Shown in pieces: positions 1 to 12,914 of a DNA stretch of 64,000 bases (its first letter is position 1; each line of letters starts with the position of its first letter). The notes under the pieces are model-generated. The model searched no databases and was not told the DNA's origin. It saw nothing but the letters and a program-made list of their open reading frames with translations. Source of the stretch: Massilia aurea (GTDB taxonomy: Bacteria > Pseudomonadota > Gammaproteobacteria > Burkholderiales > Burkholderiaceae_D); assembly GCF_014200505.1 (NCBI RefSeq), contig NZ_JACHBX010000004.1:248001-312000 (forward strand), in the 5' to 3' direction. A program made the position numbers and the translations under genes.

Positions 1-2
1 AC

Positions 3-1459
<1,457 letters not shown>

Positions 1460-1463
<4 letters not shown>

Positions 1464-4087
1464 TTTCCCTGTCCGACATCAGACGGGCCCGCATCCTGGT
1501 CGTCGATGACGAACCGGTCAACGTGCAGCTGCTCGAATATCTCCTCAAGACCACCGGCTACGAAAACGTCACGTCGACGTTCGACCCGCGCCAGGTCGTC
1601 GCGCTGCACCTGAAGCACCGCTTCGACCTGATCATCCTCGACCTGCACATGCCCGGCATGGACGGCTTCGACGTGATGGAGGCCTTGAAGCCCCTGGAGA
1701 GCGATTCGTGGCTGCCGGTGCTGGTGGTAACGGCCGAACCGGACAAGAAACTGGCGGCGCTCGAAGCCGGCGCGCGCGACTTCATCGGCAAGCCGTTCGA
1801 CACGGTCGAGGTCATGACGCGCATCCGCAACCTGCTCGAGGTGCGCCTGCTGCACCGCGAATCCCTCGACTACGGCAGTGAACTCGAACGCCAGGTGCGC
1901 GAGCGCACCGCCGAACTGGCGCGCTTTCGCGGCGCGATGGACGCCACGCCCGATGCGCTGTTTTTGATCGATACGGCCAATATGGCGATGGTCGATGTGT
2001 CCGAAGGCGCCTGCCGCATGCTGGGTTTTTCGCGCGAGGCGCTGCTGCGCATCGATCCGGTGGCGCTGGGCCTGGCCTCGCGCTCGCAGCTCGAACGCCA
2101 TATCGGTGCGGCGGCGCAGGGCGGACCGCCCGAGCCCGACATCGTCGAGACCGACCTGCTGCGCGCCGGCGGCGAAGGCTCGGTGCCGGTGGAAATCAGC
2201 TGGAAGCTGCAGGATCCGCAAGGACAACGCAATGCCCAGCGCATGCTGATTGCCGTGGCGCGCGACATCAGCGAACGCCTGCTGGCGCAGGAGCGGCTGC
2301 GCCACGCGGCCAGCTACGACGCGCTGACCGGCCTGCCGAACCGCACGCTGTTCTTTGAGAACCTGCGCGGCACGATCGAGCTGGCCCAGGACAAGAACTG
2401 GCGCGTGGCGGTGCTGTGCATCACGCTCGACCGCTTCAAGGTGATCAACGATTCGCTCGGCACGGCGCCGGGCGACGAATTGCTGCGCCAGTTCAGCACG
2501 CGCCTGGTGCGCTGCGTGAGGGTGCGCGATTCGGTCGGGCGCCTGGGCGGCGATGAATTCGCCCTGATCCTGACGATGCCGCGCGAGCAGCAGGACGCCG
2601 TGAACATGGCCAACGAAGTGCGCGAATCGCTGCGCCTGCCGTTCGACCTGCACGGCCAGCAGGCCGCACTCACGGCCAGCATCGGCATCGCGATGTACCC
2701 GGACGACACGATCGACCCGGGCACGCTCGTCAAGTATGCCGACACGGCGATGGTGCGGGCCAAGGAAGCAGGGCGCGACGGCTACCGCTTCTTCACTGCC
2801 GGCATGAACGTGCAGGTGCTGGCGCGTCTGGACCTCGAACTGGCGCTGCGCGGCGCGCTGGCGGACAACCAGTTCGTGCTGCACTACCAGCCCAAGATGG
2901 AGCTCAATACCGGCCGCATCGCCGGTAGCGAAGCGCTGCTGCGCTGGAACCGGCCCGGCTATGGCCTCGTGTATCCGGCCGAATTCGTGCCGGTGATGGA
3001 AGAAACCGGCCTGGTCGTGCGCGTGGGCGACTGGATCATCGACGAAGCCTGCCGCCAGATCGCGGCCTGGAACGCGGCCGGCGTGCGCGACGTGCGGGTG
3101 GCGGTGAACGTCTCGAGCCGCCAGTTCGTCGAGGGCGACTTGGAAGAGGTGGTGCGCAGCGCCCTCGAACGCCACGGCATCGAAGCGGGCCTGCTCGAAC
3201 TGGAGCTGACCGAAAGCGCGCTGATGCAAAATGCCGAGCGCACTACCGAGGTGCTCACGCGCCTGAAGGCGCTGGGGATCCGCATCGCGATCGACGACTT
3301 CGGCACCGGCTACTCGAGCCTGGCCTACCTGAAGCGCTTCCCGATCGACAAACTGAAAATCGATATCGCGTTCGTGCGCGACATCGTCACCAACCCGGAC
3401 GACGCGGCGATCGCGCTGGCCATCATCAGCATGGCGCACAGCCTGCACATGCAGGTGGTCGCCGAAGGCGTCGAGACGCGCGCCCAGATGGCCTACCTGC
3501 GGCGCAACCGCTGCGACGAAATCCAGGGCTTCTATTTTTCGCGCGCGCTGCCGGCCGCGCAGCTGGCCACGCTCGTGGTGTCGAACCGTGCCAGTCCCGA
3601 CCAGCTACCCGAAGTGGTCGACAATGTGCAGACGCTGCTCATCGTCGACGACGATGCGAACGTGCTGGCCGCGCTGCACCGGCTGTTCCGGCGCGATGGC
3701 TACCGCGTGCTGACCGCAGGCTCGCCCGCCGAAGGCTTCGAACTGCTGGCGCTGTACCACGTGCACGTGATCCTGTGCGACCAGCGTATGCCGGTGATGA
3801 GCGGGACCGAGTTTCTCAGCAAGGTCAAGGAAATGTACCCGGACACGATCCGCATCATCCTGTCGGGCGATACGGGCGTGGAGGCGGTGCTCGATTCGAT
3901 CAACCGCGGCGCCATCTACCGCTTCTACACCAAGCCGTGGGACGACATGACGCTGCGTGACAATATCCGGCTGGCGTTTCGCCACTACTGGATGACGCAC
4001 GGGCCGTATGACGACCGCAAGGCGCCCCGGGAGGGCGACGAGCAAGAGGCGACCCCGCAGGGCCGCCCCGGCAGCATCACGGCTTGA
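1460..4087 (+). CDS. REC-PAS-GGDEF-EAL-REC cyclic-di-GMP signalling protein
   Basis: This 875-residue protein has an N-terminal receiver (Asp61 in LDLHMPGMDG), a PAS domain at about 160-280, and a GGDEF diguanylate cyclase with an intact GGDEF at 363-367. It then has an EAL phosphodiesterase with intact EAL at 491-493 and DDFGTGYSSL, and a second receiver at the C-terminus (Asp774 in LCDQRMPVMSG). Both catalytic signatures look complete, so synthesis and hydrolysis of c-di-GMP are both possible. The terminal receiver resembles those of RpfG-like regulators (TKPW after the last strand). It overlaps the upstream hybrid kinase by 4 bases, the likely phosphate donor. A receiver at both ends suggests two phosphorylation inputs. 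Confidence 0.95.
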
Positions 4088-6002
4088 CCGTGACGGGGCA
4101 GAACCGGAACGGGAAGGGCTCCGCGCCCATCGCCGCCGCATAGGTCTCGCAGGCGCCGTCATCGATGGCCAGGCCGTAGCGCGTCAGGCTGGCCTTGGCC
4201 ACGTCCAGCGTTTCCCGGTCGCGTGCCGGCAGGTCGCTCACATAGCGTTGCTGCAGGTCGAGCGTGCAGCGGCGGCCCTCTTCATCGACCTGCCGCACAT
4301 CGACCTGGAAACGTACCCGGGTCGTGAACCAGGCGAGCCGTTCGCAGCCTGCCGCATCCACTGTCAGGCCGAGCGAATCGGCCAGCCGGCGCTTGCGCTG
4401 CAGGCTGTCTTCCTTGCCGCTGCGGGCCGCTGCCAGCATCACGTAATGCGGTCCCGGGCGCGCGGCGATGGCCGACTGGATCCGCTCGAGCCAGGCCGGC
4501 GACTCGGGAAAGCCCCCGGCCAGCGCGATCACGCGCACGTCGCGCGGGAAGAACGTGGCCAGCCAGCCCATCGGCGGGTCGCCATGGGCGGTGAACACGA
4601 TCGTGTCGGCCGGGCGCGCCAGCGGCGGCACCTGGGCGCTGACATTCTGCGACGCCCAGCCGGCATGACCCCACGAGACGAACGGGAAGACGGCCAGCGT
4701 CGTCGCCGCCAGCAGCCAGCCGCCAATGCGCGCTGCGTGGCGCGGGGCGGCCATGCGCTCGACCAGAAGCCAGACCATCAGCGGCGCCAGCAACTCGAGT
4801 GGCACCAGATAGCGGTAGATGCCGAACAGCTTCATCCACAACAGGTAGGCAACCAGGCCAAACACCATCAGGAAGCGGGCGCGCGGCGACAGCGCCGCTG
4901 CTGCCGGCCGGCTGCGCATTGTATTGGCCAGCCACCGCACCACGAACAGCAGCGCCAGCACGTACAGGGCCGGCACCACCGCCAGCTTGAGCGGAATTTC
5001 CGATACCCGCACGGTCTGGACCATGAACACCAGTGGCCAGGCCAGCGCTTCGAGCGCATTGTGCGGCATGTGGTGGTTGTCGATCACGCCGAGCTGCTGC
5101 GCCAGCGGGCTGCGAAACACGTTGTTAAACTGGGGGAACAGCGGATTGCCGAAACGCTCCCACATCGTCAGCCACCAGTAACCGGCGGCCATCAGGATGC
5201 CGACAGCCACCGCGCAGCCCTGCGTGACGGCCAGCGCGAGGCGCACGCCCCACGACGCCGGCGTCGTCAGCAGGGCAAGGCACAAGGCCACCGCGTACGG
5301 TGCATTGGTCAGTTTCAGTCCGGTACCCAGGCCCATCGCCAGCCCGGACAGCAGCATCAGCGCGAACACGCGGCCGGACGCGCCGTGCAGGCTATCCCAG
5401 CCGCGCAGCACCAGGTACAGCGCACCCAGTACCAGCAGCGCGGTCAGGTTGTCGCCCATGGTATTGCCCAGTTGCGACAGGAAGCCGGCGCCGCACACGC
5501 CAGCCGCGGCCAGCAGGATCGGCAGGCGCGCACCGCCGCCGCCGCTGTTGCTGTTGCTGTTGCTGTTGCTGCCAGTGCCCAGCAACTGGCGCGCGATGGC
5601 CAGCAGCAGCACGAAATTCAGGCCGTGCACAAAACCCATCAGGAAGCCGACCAGCGGGCCGGGCAGCGTCGTGCTGAGCAGGTAGTAGGGAACGTCGATC
5701 AGCGGATTGAAGTAGCTCTGCCACTGGCCGGGCGCCATGTCGAGGTCGAGCCGGCCATTGAGCAGGGCGTAGGCGTTGTACCAGTGGTAGTTTCTCAAGT
5801 CCCAGTTGTCGTCCTGGCCGAGGCCGATTGACAGCAGGCCAAACAGCACCGGCACCAGCCACACGGCCATCCCAGGCGCGCGGGGCTGCGCCAGCACGGC
5901 GCTATAGCGCTGGAACCGGTTTTCCAGTCCAACAAAAAGATTCTTCGCAAAACGCATTCGGGGCTTGTCCAGGTGGGGGCGGTCAACCGGTTGGCGACGC
6001 AT
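4077..6002 (-). CDS. Polytopic membrane protein, GT-C/GT87-like, function unknown
   Basis: This is a predicted integral membrane protein of 641 residues with about ten hydrophobic segments. An acidic first loop (DDNWDLRNYHWYNA) follows the first transmembrane segment. That arrangement recalls GT-C fold glycosyltransferases that use lipid-linked sugars, but I do not recognise a named family. It ends in a soluble domain of roughly 100 residues. The stop overlaps the convergent c-di-GMP gene by 11 bases. Neither the ATG at 6002 nor an internal ATG at 5957 has a convincing ribosome site, and the internal one (MRFAKNLF) is plausible. An Asn-Ser repeat followed by Gly lies in a periplasmic or cytoplasmic loop and comes from a DNA hexamer repeat. 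Confidence 0.7.
   Translation of the reverse strand: MRRQPVDRPHLDKPRMRFAKNLFVGLENRFQRYSAVLAQPRAPGMAVWLVPVLFGLLSIGLGQDDNWDLRNYHWYNAYALLNGRLDLDMAPGQWQSYFNPLIDVPYYLLSTTLPGPLVGFLMGFVHGLNFVLLLAIARQLLGTGSNSNSNSNSGGGGARLPILLAAAGVCGAGFLSQLGNTMGDNLTALLVLGALYLVLRGWDSLHGASGRVFALMLLSGLAMGLGTGLKLTNAPYAVALCLALLTTPASWGVRLALAVTQGCAVAVGILMAAGYWWLTMWERFGNPLFPQFNNVFRSPLAQQLGVIDNHHMPHNALEALAWPLVFMVQTVRVSEIPLKLAVVPALYVLALLFVVRWLANTMRSRPAAAALSPRARFLMVFGLVAYLLWMKLFGIYRYLVPLELLAPLMVWLLVERMAAPRHAARIGGWLLAATTLAVFPFVSWGHAGWASQNVSAQVPPLARPADTIVFTAHGDPPMGWLATFFPRDVRVIALAGGFPESPAWLERIQSAIAARPGPHYVMLAAARSGKEDSLQRKRRLADSLGLTVDAAGCERLAWFTTRVRFQVDVRQVDEEGRRCTLDLQQRYVSDLPARDRETLDVAKASLTRYGLAIDDGACETYAAAMGAEPFPFRFCPVTVKP
5544..5571. 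repeat. Hexanucleotide microsatellite within a coding region
   Basis: Four to five tandem copies of GCTGTT (AACAGC on the coding strand) encode a run of alternating Asn-Ser in the membrane protein. The unit is six bases, so copy-number change would lengthen or shorten the loop without shifting the frame. Confidence 0.85.
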
Positions 6003-6076
6003 GAAGGAGACGGTTTCAACGTAATAACAACCGTCAATTATAGCTTTTTTGCAACTTCATTCGTGCTTATCGGGGC

Positions 6077-7045
6077 TCAGCCACTCCTGAAATGGTCCCA
6101 GCCGGCCAGGCCGAGTTCCAGTGCTGCGCCGCTGCCATCGACGAGGCGCAGCCCTGGCGCAGCATCGATCGTGCCGACCCGCGTGACCGGCGTGGCGGCC
6201 TGCGCTCCCGCCGCCAGCACGGCCTCGCGCGCAGCGCGCGGCGCGGTAAAGCACAACTCGTAATCGTCGCCGCCGGCGGCCGTGAAGCGCCGCCGCAATG
6301 CCGGCGCCTGCTGCGCCAGCACCGGCCCGGCCGGGAGCGCATCGACGTCGAGCGTCGCGCCCACGCGCGACGCTTGCAGGATGTGGCCAAGGTCGCCGAC
6401 CAGCCCGTCCGAAATATCCAGCGCCGCATGGGCGACCGGCAGGCTGGCCAGCGCCAGGCCGAGGGCCACGCGCGGCGTTGGCAGGTGCATGCGCGTGGCC
6501 GCCTCTGCGTGCAATGCCGGGTCGAGTTCGAGCTCGTTCCAGTACCCCGCCAGCGCCAGCCGGGCGTCGCCCAGCGTGCCCGAAATCCAGATGTCGTCGT
6601 CCACCTGCGCCGCATCGCGCCGCAGCGCGTGGCCGGGCGACAGTTCGCCGAACACGGTGATGCAGATGTTCAGCGGCCCCTTGGTCGTGTCGCCCCCGAT
6701 CAGTTCGCATTCGTGCGCGTCGGCCAGTGCGAACAGGCCTTGCGAGAAGCCGGCGAGCCAGTCCGGGTTGGCGTCGGGCAGGGCCAGCGCCAGCGTGAAC
6801 GCGACGGGGCGGGCGCCCATTGCCGCCAGGTCAGACAGGTTCACGGCCAGCGCCTTGTGGCCCAGCATGCGCGGGTCGGCGCCGGCAAAGAAGTGGCGAT
6901 CTTCCACCAGCATGTCGGACGAGATGGCAAGCTGGCGGCCCGGCGTGATGGCGAGCAGGGCGCAGTCGTCGCCGATGCCCAGGGGCGCGCGGCCAGGCCG
7001 GTCGCGCTTGAAGTAATGCTTGATGAGGTCGAATTCGGAGAGCAT
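6077..7045 (-). CDS. thiL: Thiamine-monophosphate kinase ThiL
   Basis: ThiL phosphorylates thiamine monophosphate to thiamine pyrophosphate with ATP, the last step of cofactor synthesis, in the cytosol. The 322-residue protein starts at the ATG giving MLSEFDLIKHYF. It has the typical GIGDDCALL, a central NLSDLAAMGARP motif, GGDTTKGPL, a DISDGL motif and GGDDYELCF near the C-terminus. An open frame continues 56 codons upstream to 7213, but that stretch runs back into the maeB start region and is not typical of the family, so the shorter start is preferred. It diverges from maeB with about 150 bases between. The membrane protein lies 75 bases downstream on the same strand. Confidence 0.95.
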   Translation of the reverse strand: MLSEFDLIKHYFKRDRPGRAPLGIGDDCALLAITPGRQLAISSDMLVEDRHFFAGADPRMLGHKALAVNLSDLAAMGARPVAFTLALALPDANPDWLAGFSQGLFALADAHECELIGGDTTKGPLNICITVFGELSPGHALRRDAAQVDDDIWISGTLGDARLALAGYWNELELDPALHAEAATRMHLPTPRVALGLALASLPVAHAALDISDGLVGDLGHILQASRVGATLDVDALPAGPVLAQQAPALRRRFTAAGGDDYELCFTAPRAAREAVLAAGAQAATPVTRVGTIDAAPGLRLVDGSGAALELGLAGWDHFRSG

Positions 7046-7193
7046 GGCGGCGATTGTACCGTGGCGCCAAGGCCAGCCAGCCCGGGCGCTTTTGCTGCAA
7101 CCGCACATAATCATGTTGAAAATACGTAGTCGTTGCCAAGACCCTCTCTGATAGAATCGAAAGCCCCGTTTCGCACCAGGAAGGCCTTTCAGC

Positions 7194-9506
7194 ATGGATT
7201 CGTCATCTGACAAAAAAGAAGAATTGCGTCAGCAATTGCGCCAAGCAGCGCTCGAATATCACCAGTTCCCACGTCCCGGCAAGATCAGCGTCACGCCCAC
7301 CAAGGGCCTGCTGAACCAGCGCGACCTGGCGCTGGCGTACTCGCCGGGCGTCGCGGCGCCATGCGAAGAAATCGTCAAGGATCCCGCCAACGCCTACAAG
7401 TACACGGCGCGCGGTAACCTGGTGGCAGTCATCACCAACGGCACGGCCGTGCTGGGCCTGGGCAATATCGGCCCACTGGCTTCCAAGCCAGTGATGGAAG
7501 GCAAGGGCGTGCTGTTCAAGAAGTTCGCCGCCATCGATGTGTTCGACATCGAGATCAACGAAACCGATCCCGACAAACTGGTCGACATCATCGCCTCGCT
7601 CGAGCCGACCTTTGGCGGCGTGAACCTCGAAGACATCAAGGCGCCCGAGTGCTTCTACATCGAGCGCAAGCTGCGCGAGCGCATGAAGATCCCGGTCTTC
7701 CACGATGACCAGCACGGCACGGCGATCATCGTTGGCGCTGCGATCCTCAATGGCCTGAAAGTCGTGGGCAAGGACATCACGTCGTGCAAACTGGTGGTGT
7801 CTGGCGCCGGCGCGGCCGCGCTGGCCTGCCTCGACCTGATCGTCGACCTGGGCTTCCCGATCGAAAACATCTATGTCACCGATCTGGCCGGCGTGGTCTA
7901 CAAGGGCCGCGTCGAACTGATGGACCCGGACAAGGAACGCTTCGCGCAGGACACGCCGCACCGCAGCCTGGCCGAGGTCATCCCGGGTGCCGACATCTTC
8001 CTGGGCCTGTCCGCTGGTGGCGTGCTCAAGAAGGAAATGGTCGCGTCGATGGGCCCGAGTCCGCTGATCCTGGCGCTGGCCAACCCGAATCCCGAGATCC
8101 TGCCCGAAGACGTGAAGGCCGTGCGCAGCGATGCGATCATCGCTACCGGCCGTTCGGATTATCCGAACCAGGTCAATAACGTGCTGTGCTTCCCGTACAT
8201 GTTCCGCGGCGCGCTCGATTGCGGCGCGACGACGATCACGCGCGAAATGGAAATTGCCGTCGTCCACGCGATTGCCGACCTGGCGCACGCCGAGCAGTCG
8301 GACATCGTGGCCTCGGCGTATGGCATCTCGAACCTGTCGTTCGGTCCGGAATACCTGATCCCGATGCCATTCGACCCGCGCCTGTTGACCCACATCGCGC
8401 CAGCCGTGGCCAAGGCCGCGATGGACGGCGGCGTTGCCGCCCGCCCGATCGAGGACCTGGCGGCTTACGCCGAGAACCTGCAGCAGTTCGTGTACCGCAG
8501 CGGCACCTTCATGAAGCCGCTGTTTACGATCGCCAAGAGCGCGCCGGATGAGCTCAAGCGCATCGTCTACGCCGAAGGCGAAGAAGAGCGCGTGCTGCGC
8601 GCCGTGCAGGTGGTGGTCGACGAAAAGCTGGCGCGTCCGATCCTGGTCGGCCGTCCGGCCGTGCTGGAACAGCGCATCGAGAAATTCGGCCTGCGCCTGA
8701 AACTCGGCGTGCACTTCGATGTCATCAACCCCGATTTCGACGAGCGTTACCGCGATTACTGGCAGAGCTATCACCAGATGGTGATGCGCAAGGGCGTCAC
8801 GCAAGACCTGGCCAAGCTGGCCATGCGCCGTCGTCACACGCTGATCGGCGCGATGATGATCCACAAGGGCGAAGCCGACGGCATGATCTGCGGCACCTAC
8901 GGCACCACGCAGATGCACCTGGAATTCGTCGACCAGGTGCTGGGCAAGCGCGCCGGCGCCAAGGTGTATGCGGCGATGAACTTCGTCATCACGCCGGAGC
9001 GCCAGCTGGCGATGGTCGATACCCACGTCAACGAAAACCCGAACGCCGAGCAACTGGCCGAGATCACGGTGATGGCGGCCGAAGAGATGGAACGCTTCGG
9101 CATCGTCCCGCGTGCAGCCTTGCTGTCGCACTCGAACTTCGGCAGTGCCAATTCGGAATCGGCGCAAAAGATGCGCGCCGCGCTGGCCCTCGTGCAGCAG
9201 AAGAAGCCTGACCTGGAAATCGATGGCGAGATGCATGGCGACACGGCGCTCGACGCCAAGATGCGCGCCAAGATCATGCCGAACTCGACACTCAAGGGCG
9301 ACGCCAACCTGCTCGTGATGCCGAATATCGACGCCGCGAATATTGCCTACAACCTGGTCAAGACGGCGGCCGGTAACGGCATCGCCATTGGCCCGGTGCT
9401 GCTGGGCTGCGCACGACCGGTGCACATCCTGACCCCGTCAGCGACCGTGCGCCGGATCGTCAACATGACGGCGCTGGCTGTCGTCGAGGCGGTTTCGCCA
9501 CGCTGA
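7194..9506 (+). CDS. maeB: NADP-dependent malic enzyme with phosphotransacetylase-like domain
   Basis: This 770-residue MaeB-type malic enzyme decarboxylates malate to pyruvate and produces NADPH. The N-terminal half contains [11 protein letters not shown], the substrate motif FHDDQHGTA and a Rossmann site [10 protein letters not shown] near residue 200. The C-terminal half (about 440-770) is the phosphotransacetylase-like domain found in the long bacterial form, which usually regulates rather than transfers acetyl groups. The ATG follows a good ribosome site (AGGAAGG). It is monocistronic: thiL diverges upstream and a 288-base gap follows. Length and organisation are normal for the family. 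Confidence 0.97.
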   Translation: MDSSSDKKEELRQQLRQAALEYHQFPRPGKISVTPTKGLLNQRDLALAYSPGVAAPCEEIVKDPANAYKYTARGNLVAVITNGTAVLGLGNIGPLASKPVMEGKGVLFKKFAAIDVFDIEINETDPDKLVDIIASLEPTFGGVNLEDIKAPECFYIERKLRERMKIPVFHDDQHGTAIIVGAAILNGLKVVGKDITSCKLVVSGAGAAALACLDLIVDLGFPIENIYVTDLAGVVYKGRVELMDPDKERFAQDTPHRSLAEVIPGADIFLGLSAGGVLKKEMVASMGPSPLILALANPNPEILPEDVKAVRSDAIIATGRSDYPNQVNNVLCFPYMFRGALDCGATTITREMEIAVVHAIADLAHAEQSDIVASAYGISNLSFGPEYLIPMPFDPRLLTHIAPAVAKAAMDGGVAARPIEDLAAYAENLQQFVYRSGTFMKPLFTIAKSAPDELKRIVYAEGEEERVLRAVQVVVDEKLARPILVGRPAVLEQRIEKFGLRLKLGVHFDVINPDFDERYRDYWQSYHQMVMRKGVTQDLAKLAMRRRHTLIGAMMIHKGEADGMICGTYGTTQMHLEFVDQVLGKRAGAKVYAAMNFVITPERQLAMVDTHVNENPNAEQLAEITVMAAEEMERFGIVPRAALLSHSNFGSANSESAQKMRAALALVQQKKPDLEIDGEMHGDTALDAKMRAKIMPNSTLKGDANLLVMPNIDAANIAYNLVKTAAGNGIAIGPVLLGCARPVHILTPSATVRRIVNMTALAVVEAVSPR

Positions 9507-9674
9507 GCAGGGGGCAAAGAAAGCGTGGATGGCCTGGCCGTCCGCGCGTCGCCGTCCTGCTTTGTCTCGGGCTGTCGCCCTTTGTCGCGGCCCGGGGACA
9601 CTCGTAACAAACCGTAAGCAGGCCATTTACCGCGTCATTTTCGCGTCATAATTGACCGGGTAAGCGTTGTCTGA

Positions 9675-10835
<1,161 letters not shown>

Positions 10836-10836
10836 T

Positions 10837-11766
10837 ATGACGCGCCTGGCCACGGACGACACCCTGCTACGTGAAGGGGAAGGGCGGCGCGCCCTGATCA
10901 CGGGCCTGCGCGGCTTTACCGGGTATTACCTGGCGCAGGAACTGTCGGCCGCCGGCTACCGCGTGTTCGGCACCGTGATGCCGGGCGAAGAGGTCGGCCC
11001 CGACATGATCGCGGTGGATCTGTGCGACCGCGATGCCGTCGCTGCCATGGTGGCCGAGGTGCAGCCCGATGTCGTGGCGCACCTGGCCGGTATTGCGTTT
11101 GTCGGCCACGCCAACGTTGAGGCGATCTACCGCGTCAACGTGGTCGGCACGCGCAATCTGCTCGAGGCGCTTGCTTCAGGCAGTCACCGGCCAACCAGCG
11201 TGCTGCTGGCGTCGTCGGCCAATATCTATGGCAATGCCAGCGTGCCCGTCATCGATGAAGACGTGCCGCCGGCACCGGCCAACGATTACGCGGTGAGCAA
11301 GCTGGCCATGGAATACATGGCGCGCCTGTGGATGGACAAGTTGCCGATCACGATCGTGCGGCCGTTCAACTACACCGGCGTGGGGCAGGCGGAGAATTTC
11401 CTGCTGCCGAAAATCGTCTCGCATTTCCGCCGCCACGAGGCGCGCATCGAACTGGGCAATCTCGCCATCGCGCGCGATTTCTCCGATGTGCGCATGGTGG
11501 CGCGTGCCTACCGCCGCATCCTGGCGGCAGCGCCTGCCGGCGAAGCCTTCAACGTCTGCTCGGGGACGCCGCATTCGCTGTCGAACGTCATCGAGATGAT
11601 GGGCGAGATCGCCGGCTACCGCATCGACGTGCAGGTCAACCCGGCCTTCGTGCGCGCCAACGACGTGCTGCAACTGACTGGCAGCAATCGCAAGCTGACT
11701 GCCGTGGTGGGCGACCTGGCGCCGACGCCGCTGTACGAGACCTTGCGCTGGATGTACCTGGCGTGA
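10837..11766 (+). CDS. rmd: GDP-4-keto-6-deoxy-D-mannose reductase-like SDR
   Basis: An extended short-chain dehydrogenase of 309 residues with the nucleotide-binding TGLRGFTGYYLA near residue 20, SSANIYG and the catalytic YAVSK. Directly behind gmd, the expected reaction is reduction of the 4-keto group to give GDP-D-rhamnose. The start chosen is the ATG one base after the gmd stop; a longer frame from 10795 lies inside gmd. It overlaps the following glycosyltransferase by 4 bases (GTGA). A different specificity within the epimerase/reductase family (for example 6-deoxytalose synthesis) cannot be excluded from sequence alone. Confidence 0.82.
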   Translation: MTRLATDDTLLREGEGRRALITGLRGFTGYYLAQELSAAGYRVFGTVMPGEEVGPDMIAVDLCDRDAVAAMVAEVQPDVVAHLAGIAFVGHANVEAIYRVNVVGTRNLLEALASGSHRPTSVLLASSANIYGNASVPVIDEDVPPAPANDYAVSKLAMEYMARLWMDKLPITIVRPFNYTGVGQAENFLLPKIVSHFRRHEARIELGNLAIARDFSDVRMVARAYRRILAAAPAGEAFNVCSGTPHSLSNVIEMMGEIAGYRIDVQVNPAFVRANDVLQLTGSNRKLTAVVGDLAPTPLYETLRWMYLA

Positions 11767-12902
11767 ACGCTGCAGCGATCAACGTCGGCCTTGGGACGAC
11801 CATGATCGAACCGGGGCTGACGGGCGGACGCCTCGATGGCATCGGCGTCTATACCAATGCACTGCTGCGCCACCTGCCGGCCACCGGCTGCACCGTCACG
11901 CCGTGGTCCTGGCCGCGTGCGCGCGGCGGGGCTGCCGGCATCAGTGTCGGCCAGGCGTTTCCCTATTCATTCGAAGCCGCTACGCTGCTCGACCTGGTCA
12001 CGCCGGCGGCGCACCGCGTGCATATGCCGCTCGACGTGTTCCACGTGACCGATTACCGCGTGGTGCGCATGGATTGTCCGGTGGTGGCCAGTCTGCACGA
12101 CGCGCTGCCGATCAAGCACCCGGAGTGGTGCAATCCGCGCTTGCGCGGTCTGAAAAACCAGTTGCAGGCCAAGGCTGCGCGCAAGGCCGACCATGTGATC
12201 GCACTGTCGCACTTTGCCATCCCCGAACTGGTCGAGTGCTTTGGCGTCGACGAACGGCGCGTGACGGTGGTGCCGTGCGGCGTCGACGAAAGCTGGCTGA
12301 CGCCGCCCGCACCAGAGGCCACGCGCGCCACGCTGGCAGCCCACCAGCTGCAGCCGGGCTATTTTTTGTTTGTGGGTACGCTGCAGCCGCGCAAGAACGT
12401 CGAGCGCTTGCTGGCCGCCTGGCTGCTGCTGCCGGCGGCCGTGCGCGCCGAACGCGCGCTGGTGATCGTCGGCGCGCCGGGCAGCCGCAGCGAAGCCCTG
12501 GTGGCCAGCATGCAGTCGGCGCGCGCGGCCGGCGAGAACCTCGTCTGGCTCGATCGCCTGACCGACCAGGAACAATTGCGCCACCTGTATGCCGGCGCCG
12601 GCGTGTTCGTCTTCCCTTCGCTGTACGAGGGCTATGGGATTCCGGTGCTTGAAGCGTTTGCATCGAACGTGCCGGTGGTGGCGTCCAACACGACCTCGCT
12701 GCCCGAAGTGGCGGGCGATGCGGCCTTGCTGGTGGATCCGCTGTCGGCGGGCGAGCTGGCCGAGGCCATGCGCACACTGGCACAGGACAGCGTTGCACGC
12801 ACGCGCTGTATCGCCGCCGGGCGTGCACGTGCCGAACAACTGACATGGCAAAACACCGCACGCCTGACGGCAAATGTGTACCGAGCCGTACTTTCGCAGT
12901 AA
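11763..12902 (+). CDS. Glycosyltransferase family 4 (GT-B), GTG start
   Basis: This 379-residue GT-B glycosyltransferase has the N-terminal GRLDGIGVYTNAL acceptor-side motif. A linker region reads YFLFVGTLQPRKNVERLL, and the donor-binding E-x7-E is in YEGYGIPVLEAF. The start is taken as GTG at 11763, which overlaps the previous stop as GTGA; an ATG at 11802 is an alternative that would remove part of the first strand. With gmd and rmd upstream it most likely transfers D-rhamnose, much as WbpY/WbpZ-type enzymes do in A-band polysaccharide. That sugar assignment is inferred from context. Confidence 0.88.
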   Translation: MNAAAINVGLGTTMIEPGLTGGRLDGIGVYTNALLRHLPATGCTVTPWSWPRARGGAAGISVGQAFPYSFEAATLLDLVTPAAHRVHMPLDVFHVTDYRVVRMDCPVVASLHDALPIKHPEWCNPRLRGLKNQLQAKAARKADHVIALSHFAIPELVECFGVDERRVTVVPCGVDESWLTPPAPEATRATLAAHQLQPGYFLFVGTLQPRKNVERLLAAWLLLPAAVRAERALVIVGAPGSRSEALVASMQSARAAGENLVWLDRLTDQEQLRHLYAGAGVFVFPSLYEGYGIPVLEAFASNVPVVASNTTSLPEVAGDAALLVDPLSAGELAEAMRTLAQDSVARTRCIAAGRARAEQLTWQNTARLTANVYRAVLSQ

Positions 12903-12914
12903 GCTGAGTTGATT

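Noticed and set aside
11328..12902. 524-codon glycosyltransferase start at 11328
   Set aside because: The first 145 codons lie within rmd in another frame; the GTG at 11763 gives the normal GT-B N-terminus.
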